Positions 9,506 through 17,166 of a stretch of DNA of 42,811 nucleotides are shown in pieces. Position numbers and translations under genes: made by a program. Under the pieces are notes generated by a model that saw only the letters and a program-made list of their open reading frames with translations, ran no database searches and was not told the origin of the DNA. Source of the DNA: Alphaproteobacteria bacterium (GTDB lineage: Bacteria > Pseudomonadota > Alphaproteobacteria > Micropepsales > Micropepsaceae); the NCBI GenBank assembly GCA_017983635.1, contig JAGOBA010000022.1, positions 1-42,811 on the forward strand. Reading direction: 5' to 3'. Positions within the stretch are counted from its first letter, which is position 1, and every line of letters starts with the position of its first letter.

Positions 9506-10087
9506 CTAAACGCGCACGTCCAACCGCGAACGCGAATCCACCACCGACAAAATCTTCAACAGATCTCCCTGCGCGAACGCCACACACCCGGCGGTCGGCT
9601 GATACCGGCTGCGCGCGATGTGCAGAAAGATCGCGCTCCCCGCGCCCGGCACGACCGGTGCGTCGTTGTAACCGGCAACGACAATGATGTCGTAGACATG
9701 ATCGCCCCGCCACAGCGTCTCCGCGCTCGCAGGGTAGGGCAGACGGACCGGCCGATTGTACTGCGGATCGTTCGGCGCATCGCACCACCCATCATTCGGC
9801 CTGAGCGCGCGCAGCGGCAAGTTTGTCACCGGTGCCGCCATCCGGTCCGCGCGATAGAGCACTTCGCGAAGCGTCCAAGCCCCGGCCGGCGTCGCCCCAT
9901 CGCCCTCGCGCTTCGTCGAACGAATCCCGCCGCGCCCAACCGCACACCGAAACCGCCAAGCCCCAACTCGCGCCACCCGCGAAGGCCTCACCACAACATC
10001 GATCGCCGGAGCAGGATCGGCCCAAGCAGATCCCGCCACCACCAACCCAGCCGCCGCCCGCAACACCGAACGCCGCGATATCGACAT
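9506..10087 (-). CDS. L,D-transpeptidase (YkuD) family protein, Tat signal
   Basis: 193 aa from the ATG at 10087. The N-terminus SISRRSVLRAAAG followed by a hydrophobic run ending SAWA is a twin-arginine signal, so export by Tat is likely. The remainder matches the short YkuD-type catalytic domain, ending in HIARSRYQPTAGCVAF with the catalytic cysteine at C168 and its histidine 13 residues before. Such enzymes cross-link peptidoglycan stems or attach proteins to them, but single-domain members of this type are poorly characterised. The frame extends 67 codons upstream without signal features and with no reason to prefer it. It stands alone on the minus strand. Confidence 0.82.
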   Translation of the reverse strand: MSISRRSVLRAAAGLVVAGSAWADPAPAIDVVVRPSRVARVGAWRFRCAVGRGGIRSTKREGDGATPAGAWTLREVLYRADRMAAPVTNLPLRALRPNDGWCDAPNDPQYNRPVRLPYPASAETLWRGDHVYDIIVVAGYNDAPVVPGAGSAIFLHIARSRYQPTAGCVAFAQGDLLKILSVVDSRSRLDVRV

Positions 10088-10238
10088 GCCCACGCTCCCG
10101 TTGGAGTGCCGTCCAAGGCTTTGCGCCGCCAAGCTTAGCGCCCTCGCCCTCGCCACAAAAGTGTTGCCGCAAGCAGCAGGGGAGCAGCGCTCACCAGAAG
10201 CATGAATCCCAGGTCCAGTGTCTCGTGGCTCATTTTCA

Positions 10239-10553
10239 TCACCATGGAGTACGAAAAAGAAATGTGAGCCAGATAGCCATGAACGCAAACAACGCCAGGG
10301 ATTGAATGAACCGAGCGCTGCGAAGGTAGTGCTTTTCTCCCTTTATATCCTGAGCTTGATCGATCGCGATGTTGACCTCTTTTTGGTCCCTACTCACGGC
10401 TCGTCGCCTTATCTCCTCCTCTCGTTTCGAGATTCTACAATCTTCGAGAGATATTGAGCGATCAACATATTCAGATATCGCCCAGATCAAGATAAGTATG
10501 GCGGCGGATCCAACTAAAGGAGGGAGAAGAGAGATGGCGTCTGTCATTGGCAT
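10239..10553 (-). CDS. Small two-helix membrane protein, unknown
   Basis: 104 aa, not recognised. Two hydrophobic segments (about residues 10-27 and 85-101) bracket a charged, helix-prone middle part with many Arg, Glu and Lys (ISKREEEIRRRAV), giving a hairpin topology with a coiled-coil-like domain on one side of the membrane. The ATG at 10553 is preceded by TTGGAGA, a reasonable ribosome site. Base composition is visibly AT-richer than the neighbours, and the 3' region up to 11160 shares this, suggesting acquired DNA. It is the only plausible gene in that patch. Confidence 0.55.
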   Translation of the reverse strand: MPMTDAISLLPPLVGSAAILILIWAISEYVDRSISLEDCRISKREEEIRRRAVSRDQKEVNIAIDQAQDIKGEKHYLRSARFIQSLALFAFMAIWLTFLFRTPW

Positions 10554-11160
10554 TCTCCAATCGGGGCGAATTTTACCTCAAGCGAAAGTTGTGCTCTCGC
10601 TCTTTGCTGGTTGGAACTTTGGCGGCGGCGGTCAGAACACCCGGTTCTTCACGGATGAGAAGGACCTGTCGCGACTTGGGTTGTTATTTGAGCGTGGCCG
10701 AGGAGCGCGGGGCTACTCTGCGAGGAAGGTGGGCTACTGAGGTGGAGATTCTGCCGTCATTTCAGGCCTCCAAGGTACTAATTTGCCTAACCTGTAGACA
10801 CTCTACCATCAGGTAGGCAGAAGTGAAGTGTTGTTAGGGCAGTGTTGCTGTCCATGTGAGGACGGTAGATGGGGAGTTGTCAATCTCCGTGAGGCAGAAA
10901 GAGAGAAAACGGCTAGAGGAAAGTACCAACTCGGTATCAAATTGACGGGTGATATCGGGGACACTTTGAATCGCGCCAAGCAACCGATGCATTCGAACGC
11001 GGGGATGTCACGTCACTAATGACCGCTGAAACGCGTGGATGCAGTTGACTTTACCGGGAAAGTTCTATATTTGTTCCTTTGTTGGAGCAGCCCTGTATGC
11101 CCAAACTGCGCCTGCTTGCCCTCCGCCCCACTTTCGCCCTCACCACGCCTGAAGCTCACC
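10554..11160. other. AT-richer stretch with no supportable gene
   Basis: About 600 bases between the small membrane protein and the serine hydrolase. Short open frames occur on both strands, but none has family resemblance, a good ribosome site or consistent codon use. One imperfect inverted repeat, GCCTAACCTG (10785-10794) with CAGGTAGGC (10810-10818), is present without a following T-run. Composition differs from the flanking GC-rich DNA. Confidence 0.5.
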
Positions 11161-11237
11161 CCGTAACAAGTTACGGCGATGTAGCGGCGAAGTTACGGAA
11201 TTTTTGGCTGACATCAGCGCTTGTAGCGGAGTTACGG
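11161..11237 (+). promoter_or_regulatory. GTTACGG motif cluster upstream of serine hydrolase
   Basis: A perfect palindrome with arms CCGTAAC and GTTACGG separated by AA lies at 11161-11176. GTTACGG recurs at 11192-11198 and 11231-11237, in both cases just after a GTAGCGG element (11181-11187, 11223-11229). The cluster sits 46-122 bases before the proposed GTG start at 11283. It looks like a multi-site binding region for one regulator. The longest open frame reads through it, but the translation there has no signal or domain features. Confidence 0.4.
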
Positions 11238-11282
11238 GTGATTTTAGGCAGGATTCGCACGCACAGCGCCGAAGCGCACGCC

Positions 11283-12359
11283 GTGACCCGCGGATTTGCG
11301 CGCGTAATCCTCAACGCGGTCGCCGCGCTCGCGCTCATCGCCACCGCGCGCGCGGAGCCGATGCCCACCGATCTCGCGCGCAAGCTCGACGGGATCTTCG
11401 CGACCTCTCAAGCACCAGCGATGGTGGCGGTGATCATCGACGGTGAGCGCACTTATGTCATGGGCGCTGCGCGCGAAGGGACGCTCCCGAACGGCCGCAC
11501 GTTGCTACGCATCAATTCGCTCACCAAAACAATGACCGGCGAGATCTTGGCGAACTTGATCGCGGAGGGGCGCGTGCGCCTCGACGAGCCGCTGTCGGCC
11601 TACGCGCCCATCGGCCGCCGCGTGCCGCGCGCGAAAGGCGGCCGCGCGATCACGCTCCGTGATTTGGCGGCCCACTTGAGCGCACTGCCGCGCGACCTGC
11701 CGCCGGGCTTGGGCACCGCCGGGCGGTGGAGCTGGCTCACGACCGTTCAACTCGCGCGCCCGCCTGGCCGCGTCGCGCAATACTCGAACGCCGCCTACAT
11801 GTTTTTGGGTGACGCGTTGAGCGCCGCCGCGGGCAAAAGCTTCGACACGCTGCTCGCGCATTATGTCACCGCACCGCTCGCGCTCGCCGACACAACACTC
11901 TCGCCGACCGCCGAACAATGCAGCCGCCTGATGCCGACCGGGCGCAGCGATTTTCCGTGCGCCTCCAACGCCGCGATCGGCGCCATGGGCGGCGCCTATT
12001 CCACCGCCGACGACATGGCCCGCTGGATGCGCGCGCAGTTGTCGCCGGCGCCGGGCTCTCCCCGCGCGCTCGCGCAAAAGCCGCTCGTCGAGCGTGCGGC
12101 CTTGCGGCGCGTCATCAATCTCGACATGGCGGGCAAGGCCGACGCAATCGCGATGGGCTGGCTGCGCATGCGCCTCGGCGGGCTCCCCGTCATCCAAAAA
12201 ACCGGCGGCGGCGGCGGCTTCATGAACTACGTCCTTCTCGCCCCCACCGCCAACAAAGCCCTCTTCATCACCGTCGCCCGCGTTGACATCGAAATGCTGC
12301 GAAAATTGACGGGGCAGGCCAACGACCTCATGGCGGGCATTGCCGCAGAATCACAATGA
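11283..12359 (+). CDS. Secreted beta-lactamase-family serine hydrolase
   Basis: 358 aa from a GTG at 11283. That start gives a clean signal peptide (TRGFARVIL, hydrophobic core, cleavage near ATARA-E). The frame is open back to 11079, but the extra part runs through repeated DNA motifs. The domain is of the class C beta-lactamase/PBP4* type: SxxK as SLTK at residues 79-82, YSN at 167-169, and a C-terminal KTGGGGGF matching the KTG/HxG box. Members include D-amino-acid peptidases, esterases and true beta-lactamases; nothing here decides among them. Periplasmic location is likely. It is a single-gene unit with the GTTACGG cluster as candidate control region. Confidence 0.8.
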   Translation: MTRGFARVILNAVAALALIATARAEPMPTDLARKLDGIFATSQAPAMVAVIIDGERTYVMGAAREGTLPNGRTLLRINSLTKTMTGEILANLIAEGRVRLDEPLSAYAPIGRRVPRAKGGRAITLRDLAAHLSALPRDLPPGLGTAGRWSWLTTVQLARPPGRVAQYSNAAYMFLGDALSAAAGKSFDTLLAHYVTAPLALADTTLSPTAEQCSRLMPTGRSDFPCASNAAIGAMGGAYSTADDMARWMRAQLSPAPGSPRALAQKPLVERAALRRVINLDMAGKADAIAMGWLRMRLGGLPVIQKTGGGGGFMNYVLLAPTANKALFITVARVDIEMLRKLTGQANDLMAGIAAESQ

Positions 12360-12405
12360 GATCAAGCTTTACGGAAATTGATCATGACATATCACCCGCG
12401 ATATG
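12360..12405 (+). promoter_or_regulatory. Two inverted repeats before toxin-antitoxin remnant
   Basis: GATCAA (12360-12365) pairs with TTGATC (12378-12383), and CATATC (12388-12393) pairs with GATATG (12400-12405). Both have perfect 6-base arms and lie immediately before the PIN remnant start at 12422. Ribbon-helix-helix antitoxins usually autorepress through short palindromes in this position, so these are candidate operators. The first repeat begins within one base of the end of the hydrolase gene. Confidence 0.4.
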
Positions 12406-12421
12406 AGAAAATGATTGCCGC

Positions 12422-12558
12422 ATGAGACCGGTCCTCGATACGGACGTGATGGTCTCGGCCTTTCGCAGTCGCACGGGCGCTTCGAGGTTGTTGCTCCGGG
12501 GGTGGTCGTGTCGCAACCAGGCCCAGCCTGGCGTACTTGGATGGAGAAGAAATCGTGA
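12422..12558 (+). pseudogene. PIN-domain toxin remnant, internally deleted
   Basis: The first ~26 codons read as the N-terminus of a PIN-family ribonuclease toxin (VLDTDVMVSAFRS...GASRLLL, containing the first catalytic Asp). The frame then continues only as unrelated sequence to a stop at 12610. In another frame, from about 12481, FEVVAP...PAWRTWMEKKS ends at a TGA (12556-12558) that overlaps the antitoxin GTG by GTGA, as the end of an intact toxin gene would. The simplest reading is an out-of-frame internal deletion of about 100 codons, leaving both ends. The central catalytic acidic residues are absent, so no active toxin is expected. The C-terminal assignment is weaker than the N-terminal one. 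Confidence 0.6.
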
Positions 12559-12833
12559 GCCAATCGAACTACGCACTGCGGTTGCAGTCTTCGCTAAAGG
12601 CCGAGGCTGAGCGGATCGCGAAGGCAGAGGGCACAACGCTCAATCAGTTCATCAACGTCGCGGTCGCGCAACGAATCTCGGCGGTTCGCACCGCCGATTA
12701 CTTTCGCGAACGCGCCGCGCGCGGCGACGTGAAGGAGGCGCTGAAGCTGCTCGATCGCCTCGGCACCGAGACGCCGCGCACTGGTGATGAGGTTGTTAAG
12801 CGCCCGCGTTCGAAGCGAAGCAAAACACGTTAG
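12555..12833 (+). CDS. Ribbon-helix-helix (HicB/CopG-like) antitoxin
   Basis: 92 aa from GTG 12555, preceded by GGAGAAG. An upstream TTG (12537) is also in frame but has no better ribosome site. The N-terminal half (NYALRLQSSL, then KAEAERIAKAEGTTLNQFINVAVAQ) is the arc/RHH DNA-binding fold. The C-terminal part is basic (KRPRSKRSKTR), and in such antitoxins the C-terminus usually contacts the toxin. Its GTG overlaps the stop of the PIN remnant, the standard coupling in toxin-antitoxin pairs. With the toxin broken, this would be an orphan antitoxin that may still act as a DNA-binding regulator. Confidence 0.75.
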   Translation: MSQSNYALRLQSSLKAEAERIAKAEGTTLNQFINVAVAQRISAVRTADYFRERAARGDVKEALKLLDRLGTETPRTGDEVVKRPRSKRSKTR

Positions 12834-12998
12834 CGCGCTCCGCCTACGTCCCTCGCACGAACGCAGCCGCCAGCATCAATCGAGCCGGGCGCGAAGTGAG
12901 TCCGACCTGCAACCAGAAGTAGGATTTCGAAGGAGGCGCAGTGGAAACAAAGAATTAAGACATCGCGCTAAGCACGAATTGGCGTATACAGATTCGAC

Positions 12999-13268
12999 AT
13001 GTCGCGACTCGATTCGGCCATCAAACGTTTCACCGCCGCCCTCGAGCGGCTCGAAGCCGCCGCCAAGCGGACCAACGGCCATGCGCCCTCGCCATTCGAT
13101 GATGGGATAGCGAACGAACTTAATGCGCTGAAGGAAGACCGCGCCCGCCTCGCCGACGAACTCACGCGGTTGAACGTCGAGAAGGTGGCGCTCGAAGGCT
13201 TCACCGAAGAGGTCGCGGGCCGCCTGGAAGGCGCCATCCGCGAAATCCGCGCCGTGCTGGCGCACTAG
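12999..13268 (+). CDS. zauP: ZauP-like / DUF4164 coiled-coil protein
   Basis: 89 aa, almost entirely heptad-like helix (SAIKRFTAALERLEAAAKR, then a Gly/Pro break, then ELNALKEDRARLADELTRLNVEK). Alphaproteobacterial zapA is commonly preceded by a small coiled-coil gene of this type. In Caulobacter the partner, ZauP, binds ZapA and helps focus the FtsZ ring. Position directly before zapA (20-base gap), size and helix content fit that role. Assignment rests on context and architecture more than on motifs. The ATG at 12999 has no strong ribosome site, so a leaderless or short-leader transcript is possible. Confidence 0.65.
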   Translation: MSRLDSAIKRFTAALERLEAAAKRTNGHAPSPFDDGIANELNALKEDRARLADELTRLNVEKVALEGFTEEVAGRLEGAIREIRAVLAH

Positions 13269-13288
13269 GCATCGGAAGGACAAGCGCC

Positions 13289-13648
13289 ATGGCGCACGTG
13301 ACCGTCACCGTCAACAATCAGAGCTACATGCTCGCCTGCGACGACGGTGAAGAATGCCACCTGACCGCGCTGGCGAAGCTGATCGACAAGCGCATGGCCG
13401 ACGTTAAGAAAGACGTGGGCTCCGCCCGCGAAGGTCAGCTGCTCCTCATGACCAGCCTTCTCATCGAAGACGAATTGGCGCTCGCGAACGAACGCATTCA
13501 GGAACTTGAGGAAGAACTCGCCGGTCTTAAGGACGATCCGACCGCCCCGCCGAAGCCCACCCGCAAGGCTGTTGACGAAGAAAAGTTCGCCGGACTGCTC
13601 GAATCCGCCGCTCGCCGCATGGAAGACATTGCAGGTCGGCTCCGCTGA
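13289..13648 (+). CDS. zapA: Cell division protein ZapA
   Basis: 119 aa. ZapA is a cytoplasmic protein that bundles FtsZ filaments and stabilises the Z ring. The N-terminal part VTVTVNNQSYMLACDDGEE is the typical ZapA globular-domain start, followed by LIDKRM and a long C-terminal coiled coil (ERIQELEEELAGL). The ribosome site GGAAGGA lies upstream of the ATG. Its genomic context (zauP before; 6S RNA and the cyclo-ligase gene after) is the classic zapA neighbourhood. Confidence 0.92.
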   Translation: MAHVTVTVNNQSYMLACDDGEECHLTALAKLIDKRMADVKKDVGSAREGQLLLMTSLLIEDELALANERIQELEEELAGLKDDPTAPPKPTRKAVDEEKFAGLLESAARRMEDIAGRLR

Positions 13649-13654
13649 CCCTAC

Positions 13655-13832
13655 CTTGTCCTCGGGCGGGCACTGCCTCGCGCGTTAGAATCTAGGACCC
13701 AGGGGCCGTAATCAGACCTCATAGGGAGCTGTCCCTGGCCCGGACCGTGGTCTTGGCCAAACGGCGCCCACCTGCTTAAGCAGGCCCGTGAGGATCCATG
13801 TGTTCGACGGCTATGGCGGTCCCGCCCACCTT
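13655..13832 (+). ncRNA. ssrS: 6S RNA
   Basis: Located between zapA and the 5-formyl-THF cyclo-ligase gene, the conserved site of 6S RNA in proteobacteria. The ends pair: GGGCGGG at 13664-13670 with CCCGCCC at 13821-13827. Internal hairpins include the perfect palindrome CCTGCTTAAGCAGG at 13771-13784 and a CCAGGGGCC/GGCCCGG-type stem, giving the long rod with a central bubble expected of this RNA. 6S RNA binds the housekeeping RNA-polymerase holoenzyme as a promoter mimic. The termini are estimated from the closing stem. Its 3' end lies only about a dozen bases from the next start codon. Confidence 0.8.
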
Positions 13833-13843
13833 CATTGCAAGCG

Positions 13844-14422
13844 ATGATGACGATCTCACCCGACAAGGCCGCTCTCCGCCCGCAAGCTCTCGCGATCCGT
13901 ACGCGCGCCGCCGAGACCGCAGGCCCGAAGGCCGCGCTCCTGATCGCACGCCGCGTGCTCGGCGATTTCGTCTTCATGAAAGGCGCGATCATCGCCGGCT
14001 ACGCGGCCGTGCGCGGCGAGGCCGATCCGTTCCCGCTGATGGCGACGCTGAGCGCGCAGGGCCACGCGCTTTGTCTGCCGCACACCGAGGGTGAGCGCCT
14101 CATCTTTCGCAGTTGGAAACCCGGCGACCCGCTCGTCGTTGGCCGCTTCAAGATCCCCGAACCCGACGCAAAGGCAAAGGAACGCCGCCCCGATCTGATC
14201 CTCGTGCCGTTGCTGGCCTTCGACCGCCATGGTTACCGCTTGGGCTACGGCGGCGGCTATTACGATCGCTACTTGAGCGAACATCGCGGCAAGCGCACGA
14301 TCAAGGCGATCGGCATCGCCTATGAGGGCCAGGCCGTCGACGAGCTTCCGCGCGAGCCGACGGACGAACCGCTCGACGCGGTCGTGACCGAGGCCCGCGT
14401 GCTGCGTTTCGAAAGGAATTGA
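13844..14422 (+). CDS. fthC: 5-formyltetrahydrofolate cyclo-ligase
   Basis: 192 aa. It converts 5-formyl-THF to 5,10-methenyl-THF with ATP in the cytoplasm. The family signature LGYGGGYYDRYL is present in the C-terminal third, preceded by PDLILVPLLAFD. Two adjacent ATGs (13844, 13847) are possible; a TTG at 13835 would overlap the 6S RNA end. No ribosome site is seen, so processing of the 6S RNA precursor may affect its expression. It is also known as ygfA, fau or mthfs in other species. Confidence 0.9.
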   Translation: MMTISPDKAALRPQALAIRTRAAETAGPKAALLIARRVLGDFVFMKGAIIAGYAAVRGEADPFPLMATLSAQGHALCLPHTEGERLIFRSWKPGDPLVVGRFKIPEPDAKAKERRPDLILVPLLAFDRHGYRLGYGGGYYDRYLSEHRGKRTIKAIGIAYEGQAVDELPREPTDEPLDAVVTEARVLRFERN

Positions 14423-15235
14423 ATGCGCATCTTGTTTTTAGGCGACATAGTGGGGCGCGCCGGCCGCACGGCCGTCGTAGAGCAGGTGCCGCTCTTGCGC
14501 CGCAAGCTCGCGCTCGACTTCGCCGTCGTGAACGGCGAAAACGCCGCCGGCGGCTTCGGCATCAACGACGAAATCTGCAAGGCGCTGTTCGCGGCCGGCG
14601 TCGACTGCGTCTCGACCGGCAATCACGCCTTCGATCAACGCGACCAGATCGAGGTCTTCGACAACGAACCGCGTCTGCTCCGTCCCGTGAACTACCCGAA
14701 GGGCACGCCCGGCAAGGGCGCCGGCCTCTATGAAACGCAAACCGGCAAGCGCGTGCTGGTCGTCAACGCGATGGGCCGCGTCTTCATGGACGCGCTCGAC
14801 GACCCGTTCGCCGCCGTCGACCGCGAACTCGAAGCCTGCCGCCTCGGCTGGGGCTGCGACGCCGCCATCGTCGATATGCACGCCGAAGCAACGTCGGAGA
14901 AGATGGCGATGGGTCACTTCTGCGATGGTAGAGCGAGCCTCGTCGTCGGCACGCACAGCCACGTGCCCACCGCCGACGCGCAAATCTTCGCCGGCGGCAC
15001 CGCCTATCAAACCGACGCCGGCGCCTGCGCCGACTACGACAGCGTCATCGGCATGGAAAAAACCGAACCGCTACAGCGCTTCGTGACCAAACTCTCGAGC
15101 GGAAGATTCACCCCGGCCCAAGGCCCCGCCACCGTCTGCGGCCTCTTCGTCGAAACCGACGACAACACCGGCCTCGCCAAACGCATCGAACCCGTGCGCC
15201 TCGGTGGGCGGTTGAAGCCGGCGATGCCGGAATAG
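14423..15235 (+). CDS. ymdB: YmdB-family metallophosphoesterase
   Basis: 270 aa. The sequence begins RILFLGDIVGRAGR and contains NGENAAGGFGI, STGNHAFDQRD and VGTHSHVPTAD, the metal-binding Asp/Asn/His set of the YmdB (TIGR00282-type) phosphoesterases. The Bacillus homologue hydrolyses cyclic nucleotides (2',3'-cNMP/cAMP) and affects biofilm formation; the role in alphaproteobacteria is unknown. The ATG directly follows the fthC stop with AAAGGAA upstream, so the two are translationally linked. Confidence 0.9.
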   Translation: MRILFLGDIVGRAGRTAVVEQVPLLRRKLALDFAVVNGENAAGGFGINDEICKALFAAGVDCVSTGNHAFDQRDQIEVFDNEPRLLRPVNYPKGTPGKGAGLYETQTGKRVLVVNAMGRVFMDALDDPFAAVDRELEACRLGWGCDAAIVDMHAEATSEKMAMGHFCDGRASLVVGTHSHVPTADAQIFAGGTAYQTDAGACADYDSVIGMEKTEPLQRFVTKLSSGRFTPAQGPATVCGLFVETDDNTGLAKRIEPVRLGGRLKPAMPE

Positions 15236-15298
15236 ACGGGGCTTGCCTGGCGGCACGCCTTGCGCTTAATCAGCGACCCGATTTTCGAGAGACCAAGC

Positions 15299-16039
15299 AT
15301 GGCCGGCCATAGTCAGTTCAAGAACATCATGTTTCGCAAGGGCGCACAGGACGCCAAGCGCTCGAAGCTGTTTTCAAAGCTCGGCCGCGAAATCACAGTC
15401 GCGGCGAAGGCGGGGCTGCCCGACCCGGAACACAACGCCAAGCTCCGTGCCGCCATCATCGCCGCCCGCAAGGAAAGCATGCCGCGCGACTCGATCGAAC
15501 GCGCCATCAAAAAGTCGCAAGGCGCCGACGCCGCCAACTACGAAGAAGTCCGCTACGAAGGCCGCGGCCCCGGCGGCGTGGCGCTGATCGTCGAAGCCCT
15601 GACCGACAACCGCAACCGCACCGCCAGCGACGTCCGCTCGCTCTTCGCCAAGCACGGCGGCCAAATGGGCGAAACGGTCGCCTACATGTTCGACCGCCTG
15701 GGCCAAGTCCAATACCCGGCCGCAACCGCCAGCGCCGACGCCATGCTCGACGCCGCGATCGAAGCCGGTGCGGATGACTGTCAGTCCACGGATCAAAGCC
15801 ACGACCTGTTCTGCGCCCCCGACAGCCTGGCCGAAGTCGCCCGCGCGCTCGAGAAAAAATTCGGCCCGCCGTCCAGCGCCAAATTCATCTGGCGTCCGCA
15901 AACCAGCGTCCCCGTCGAAGGCGATGCCGCCGAAACGCTCGTCGAACTGATCGAGGCCCTCGACGACCACGACGACGTCCAAACCGTCTTTGCCAACTTC
16001 GAAATGTCCGACGCCACCATGGCGAAGCTGACCGCGTAG
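15299..16039 (+). CDS. yebC: YebC/PmpR family protein
   Basis: 246 aa from the ATG at 15299 ([10 protein letters not shown]), the universal YebC N-terminus; the frame extends 13 codons upstream without conservation. The family was long annotated as a transcriptional regulator; more recent work links members to ribosomes translating proline stretches. The motif [20 protein letters not shown] and the acidic C-terminal domain are intact. It precedes ruvC-ruvA-ruvB, as in many proteobacteria, but here two secreted-protein genes intervene. Confidence 0.95.
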   Translation: MAGHSQFKNIMFRKGAQDAKRSKLFSKLGREITVAAKAGLPDPEHNAKLRAAIIAARKESMPRDSIERAIKKSQGADAANYEEVRYEGRGPGGVALIVEALTDNRNRTASDVRSLFAKHGGQMGETVAYMFDRLGQVQYPAATASADAMLDAAIEAGADDCQSTDQSHDLFCAPDSLAEVARALEKKFGPPSSAKFIWRPQTSVPVEGDAAETLVELIEALDDHDDVQTVFANFEMSDATMAKLTA

Positions 16040-16201
16040 CGCACGCCCTGCGCGCGCATCCCGCGGCCTCACCTCAAATCCGTTGCACCCCGATTGGGGA
16101 GAGTGTGGATCGCGCTCACTTTCAACTGAGCGACGCGCCGATTCCGCGTCTGCAACCGGCTTGATCGTGCTAACAAACGCGAGCAACCAGAGGCCCCCTC
16201 G

Positions 16202-17137
16202 ATGTCCCTTCGTTCCGCCGCAGTCGCCGCAGCTCTCGCCACCGTCATGGCCATTCCCGCGCACGCCGCCGAGCAGTACGGCGACCCCGAAGGCCGCTTT
16301 TCGGTCACCGTGCCTGACGAGTGGCAAACCGGCGTCCCCAAGGACAAAAGCGTTGCGGTCGTCATCGGCAAACTTGCCGGCAAAGACCTCACCGGGCTCT
16401 GCGTCGTTGTTGTGACGCCGACCCCGCCGACGAAGTCGATGCCGCAAGCTCAGATCGACACGGAACTGGGTGCGGTTGTAACCCCTGAATTTTGGACGAA
16501 CGTTTACAAAGCCCAAGGCGCGCAAGACATCGTCATCACGGACACCGGCAAGCGAGACGGGTCCGGCGGGCGCAAGATTCAAACCGTTGCCGCGGAGTTC
16601 TCGACCAAGGGGCCGGCCGGCGCGATGGTCCGCGTCAAGGCGCGCGAAGAAGTGCACGCCGTCCCCGGCCGCATGCACGACGTCGGCTGTCTCGCACCGA
16701 TCGAAAAATTCGAAGAAGTGAGGGCCGACATCGACAAGATCCTGACCTCGTACGATCCGCAAGGCGGCGTCATCGCCCAAGCGCCAGCCATCGAACCCTC
16801 CGTCGCCACGCTCTACGCGCGCAGCGACTTCACCGGCGTTGCTCGCGTGCTGAAAGGCTCGGCCGCCAGCGTCGCCGAACTGTCGTGGCCGCCGCAAACC
16901 GGCAGCATCGCGATTTCGGGCTTCGGCGAATGGCAAGTTTGCGAAGGCGCGAACTTCACCGGCACGTGCACGGTGCTGACCGGCGCGAAGACCGCGGCCC
17001 AGAATGGTGCACTTCGCGTGGGCTCCTTGCGTCCCATTATCACGTCGACGCCGGCCCAAGGCGCCGCCAGCGCCATCGCGACCAGCTCGACCAGAATCCT
17101 GAACGAAGCGCTGCAACACTTCCCAACGCAGCAATAG
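16202..17137 (+). CDS. Secreted protein with beta/gamma-crystallin-like C-terminus
   Basis: 311 aa. It has a signal peptide (SLRSAAVAAALATVMAIPAHA). The N-terminal half (about residues 25-185) is an unrecognised domain with PEGRFSVTVPDEWQ at its start, like proteins that bring lipids or ligands to the envelope. From about residue 200 the pattern ATLYARSDFTG...GSIAISGFGEWQVCEGANFTGTC resembles one beta/gamma-crystallin domain with two Greek-key-like motifs; two cysteines there could form a disulfide. Such domains often bind calcium. The family is inferred from pattern only. It lies between yebC and ruvC but is probably a separate unit, ending at a strong hairpin. Confidence 0.65.
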   Translation: MSLRSAAVAAALATVMAIPAHAAEQYGDPEGRFSVTVPDEWQTGVPKDKSVAVVIGKLAGKDLTGLCVVVVTPTPPTKSMPQAQIDTELGAVVTPEFWTNVYKAQGAQDIVITDTGKRDGSGGRKIQTVAAEFSTKGPAGAMVRVKAREEVHAVPGRMHDVGCLAPIEKFEEVRADIDKILTSYDPQGGVIAQAPAIEPSVATLYARSDFTGVARVLKGSAASVAELSWPPQTGSIAISGFGEWQVCEGANFTGTCTVLTGAKTAAQNGALRVGSLRPIITSTPAQGAASAIATSSTRILNEALQHFPTQQ

Positions 17138-17144
17138 CCGCGAC

Positions 17145-17166
17145 GGCCCCGCTCACCGGCGGGGCC
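17145..17166. terminator. Hairpin between convergent genes
   Basis: GGCCCCGC (17145-17152) pairs perfectly with GCGGGGCC (17159-17166) around a six-base loop. It sits exactly between the convergent genes ending at 17137 (+) and 17167 (-). No T-run follows on either strand, so it would be a weak intrinsic terminator or an RNA 3'-end stabiliser. Confidence 0.45.

Noticed and set aside
10369..10816. Plus-strand open frames over the AT-rich patch
   Set aside because: They overlap the better-supported minus-strand membrane protein or show no ribosome site and no protein-like composition.
11079..11282. 68-codon N-terminal extension of the serine hydrolase
   Set aside because: It would put a signal peptide in mid-protein and runs through repeated GTTACGG motifs; GTG 11283 gives a normal secreted enzyme.
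13797..14094. Open frame starting MCSTAMAVPP over the 6S RNA 3' end
   Set aside because: It lies in the 6S RNA and out of frame with fthC; no supporting features.
15374..17134. 586-codon open frame on the minus strand opposite yebC and the crystallin-like gene
   Set aside because: A shadow frame caused by high GC and codon periodicity; its translation is Gly/Arg/Asp-rich low complexity without motifs, whereas yebC on the plus strand is certain.
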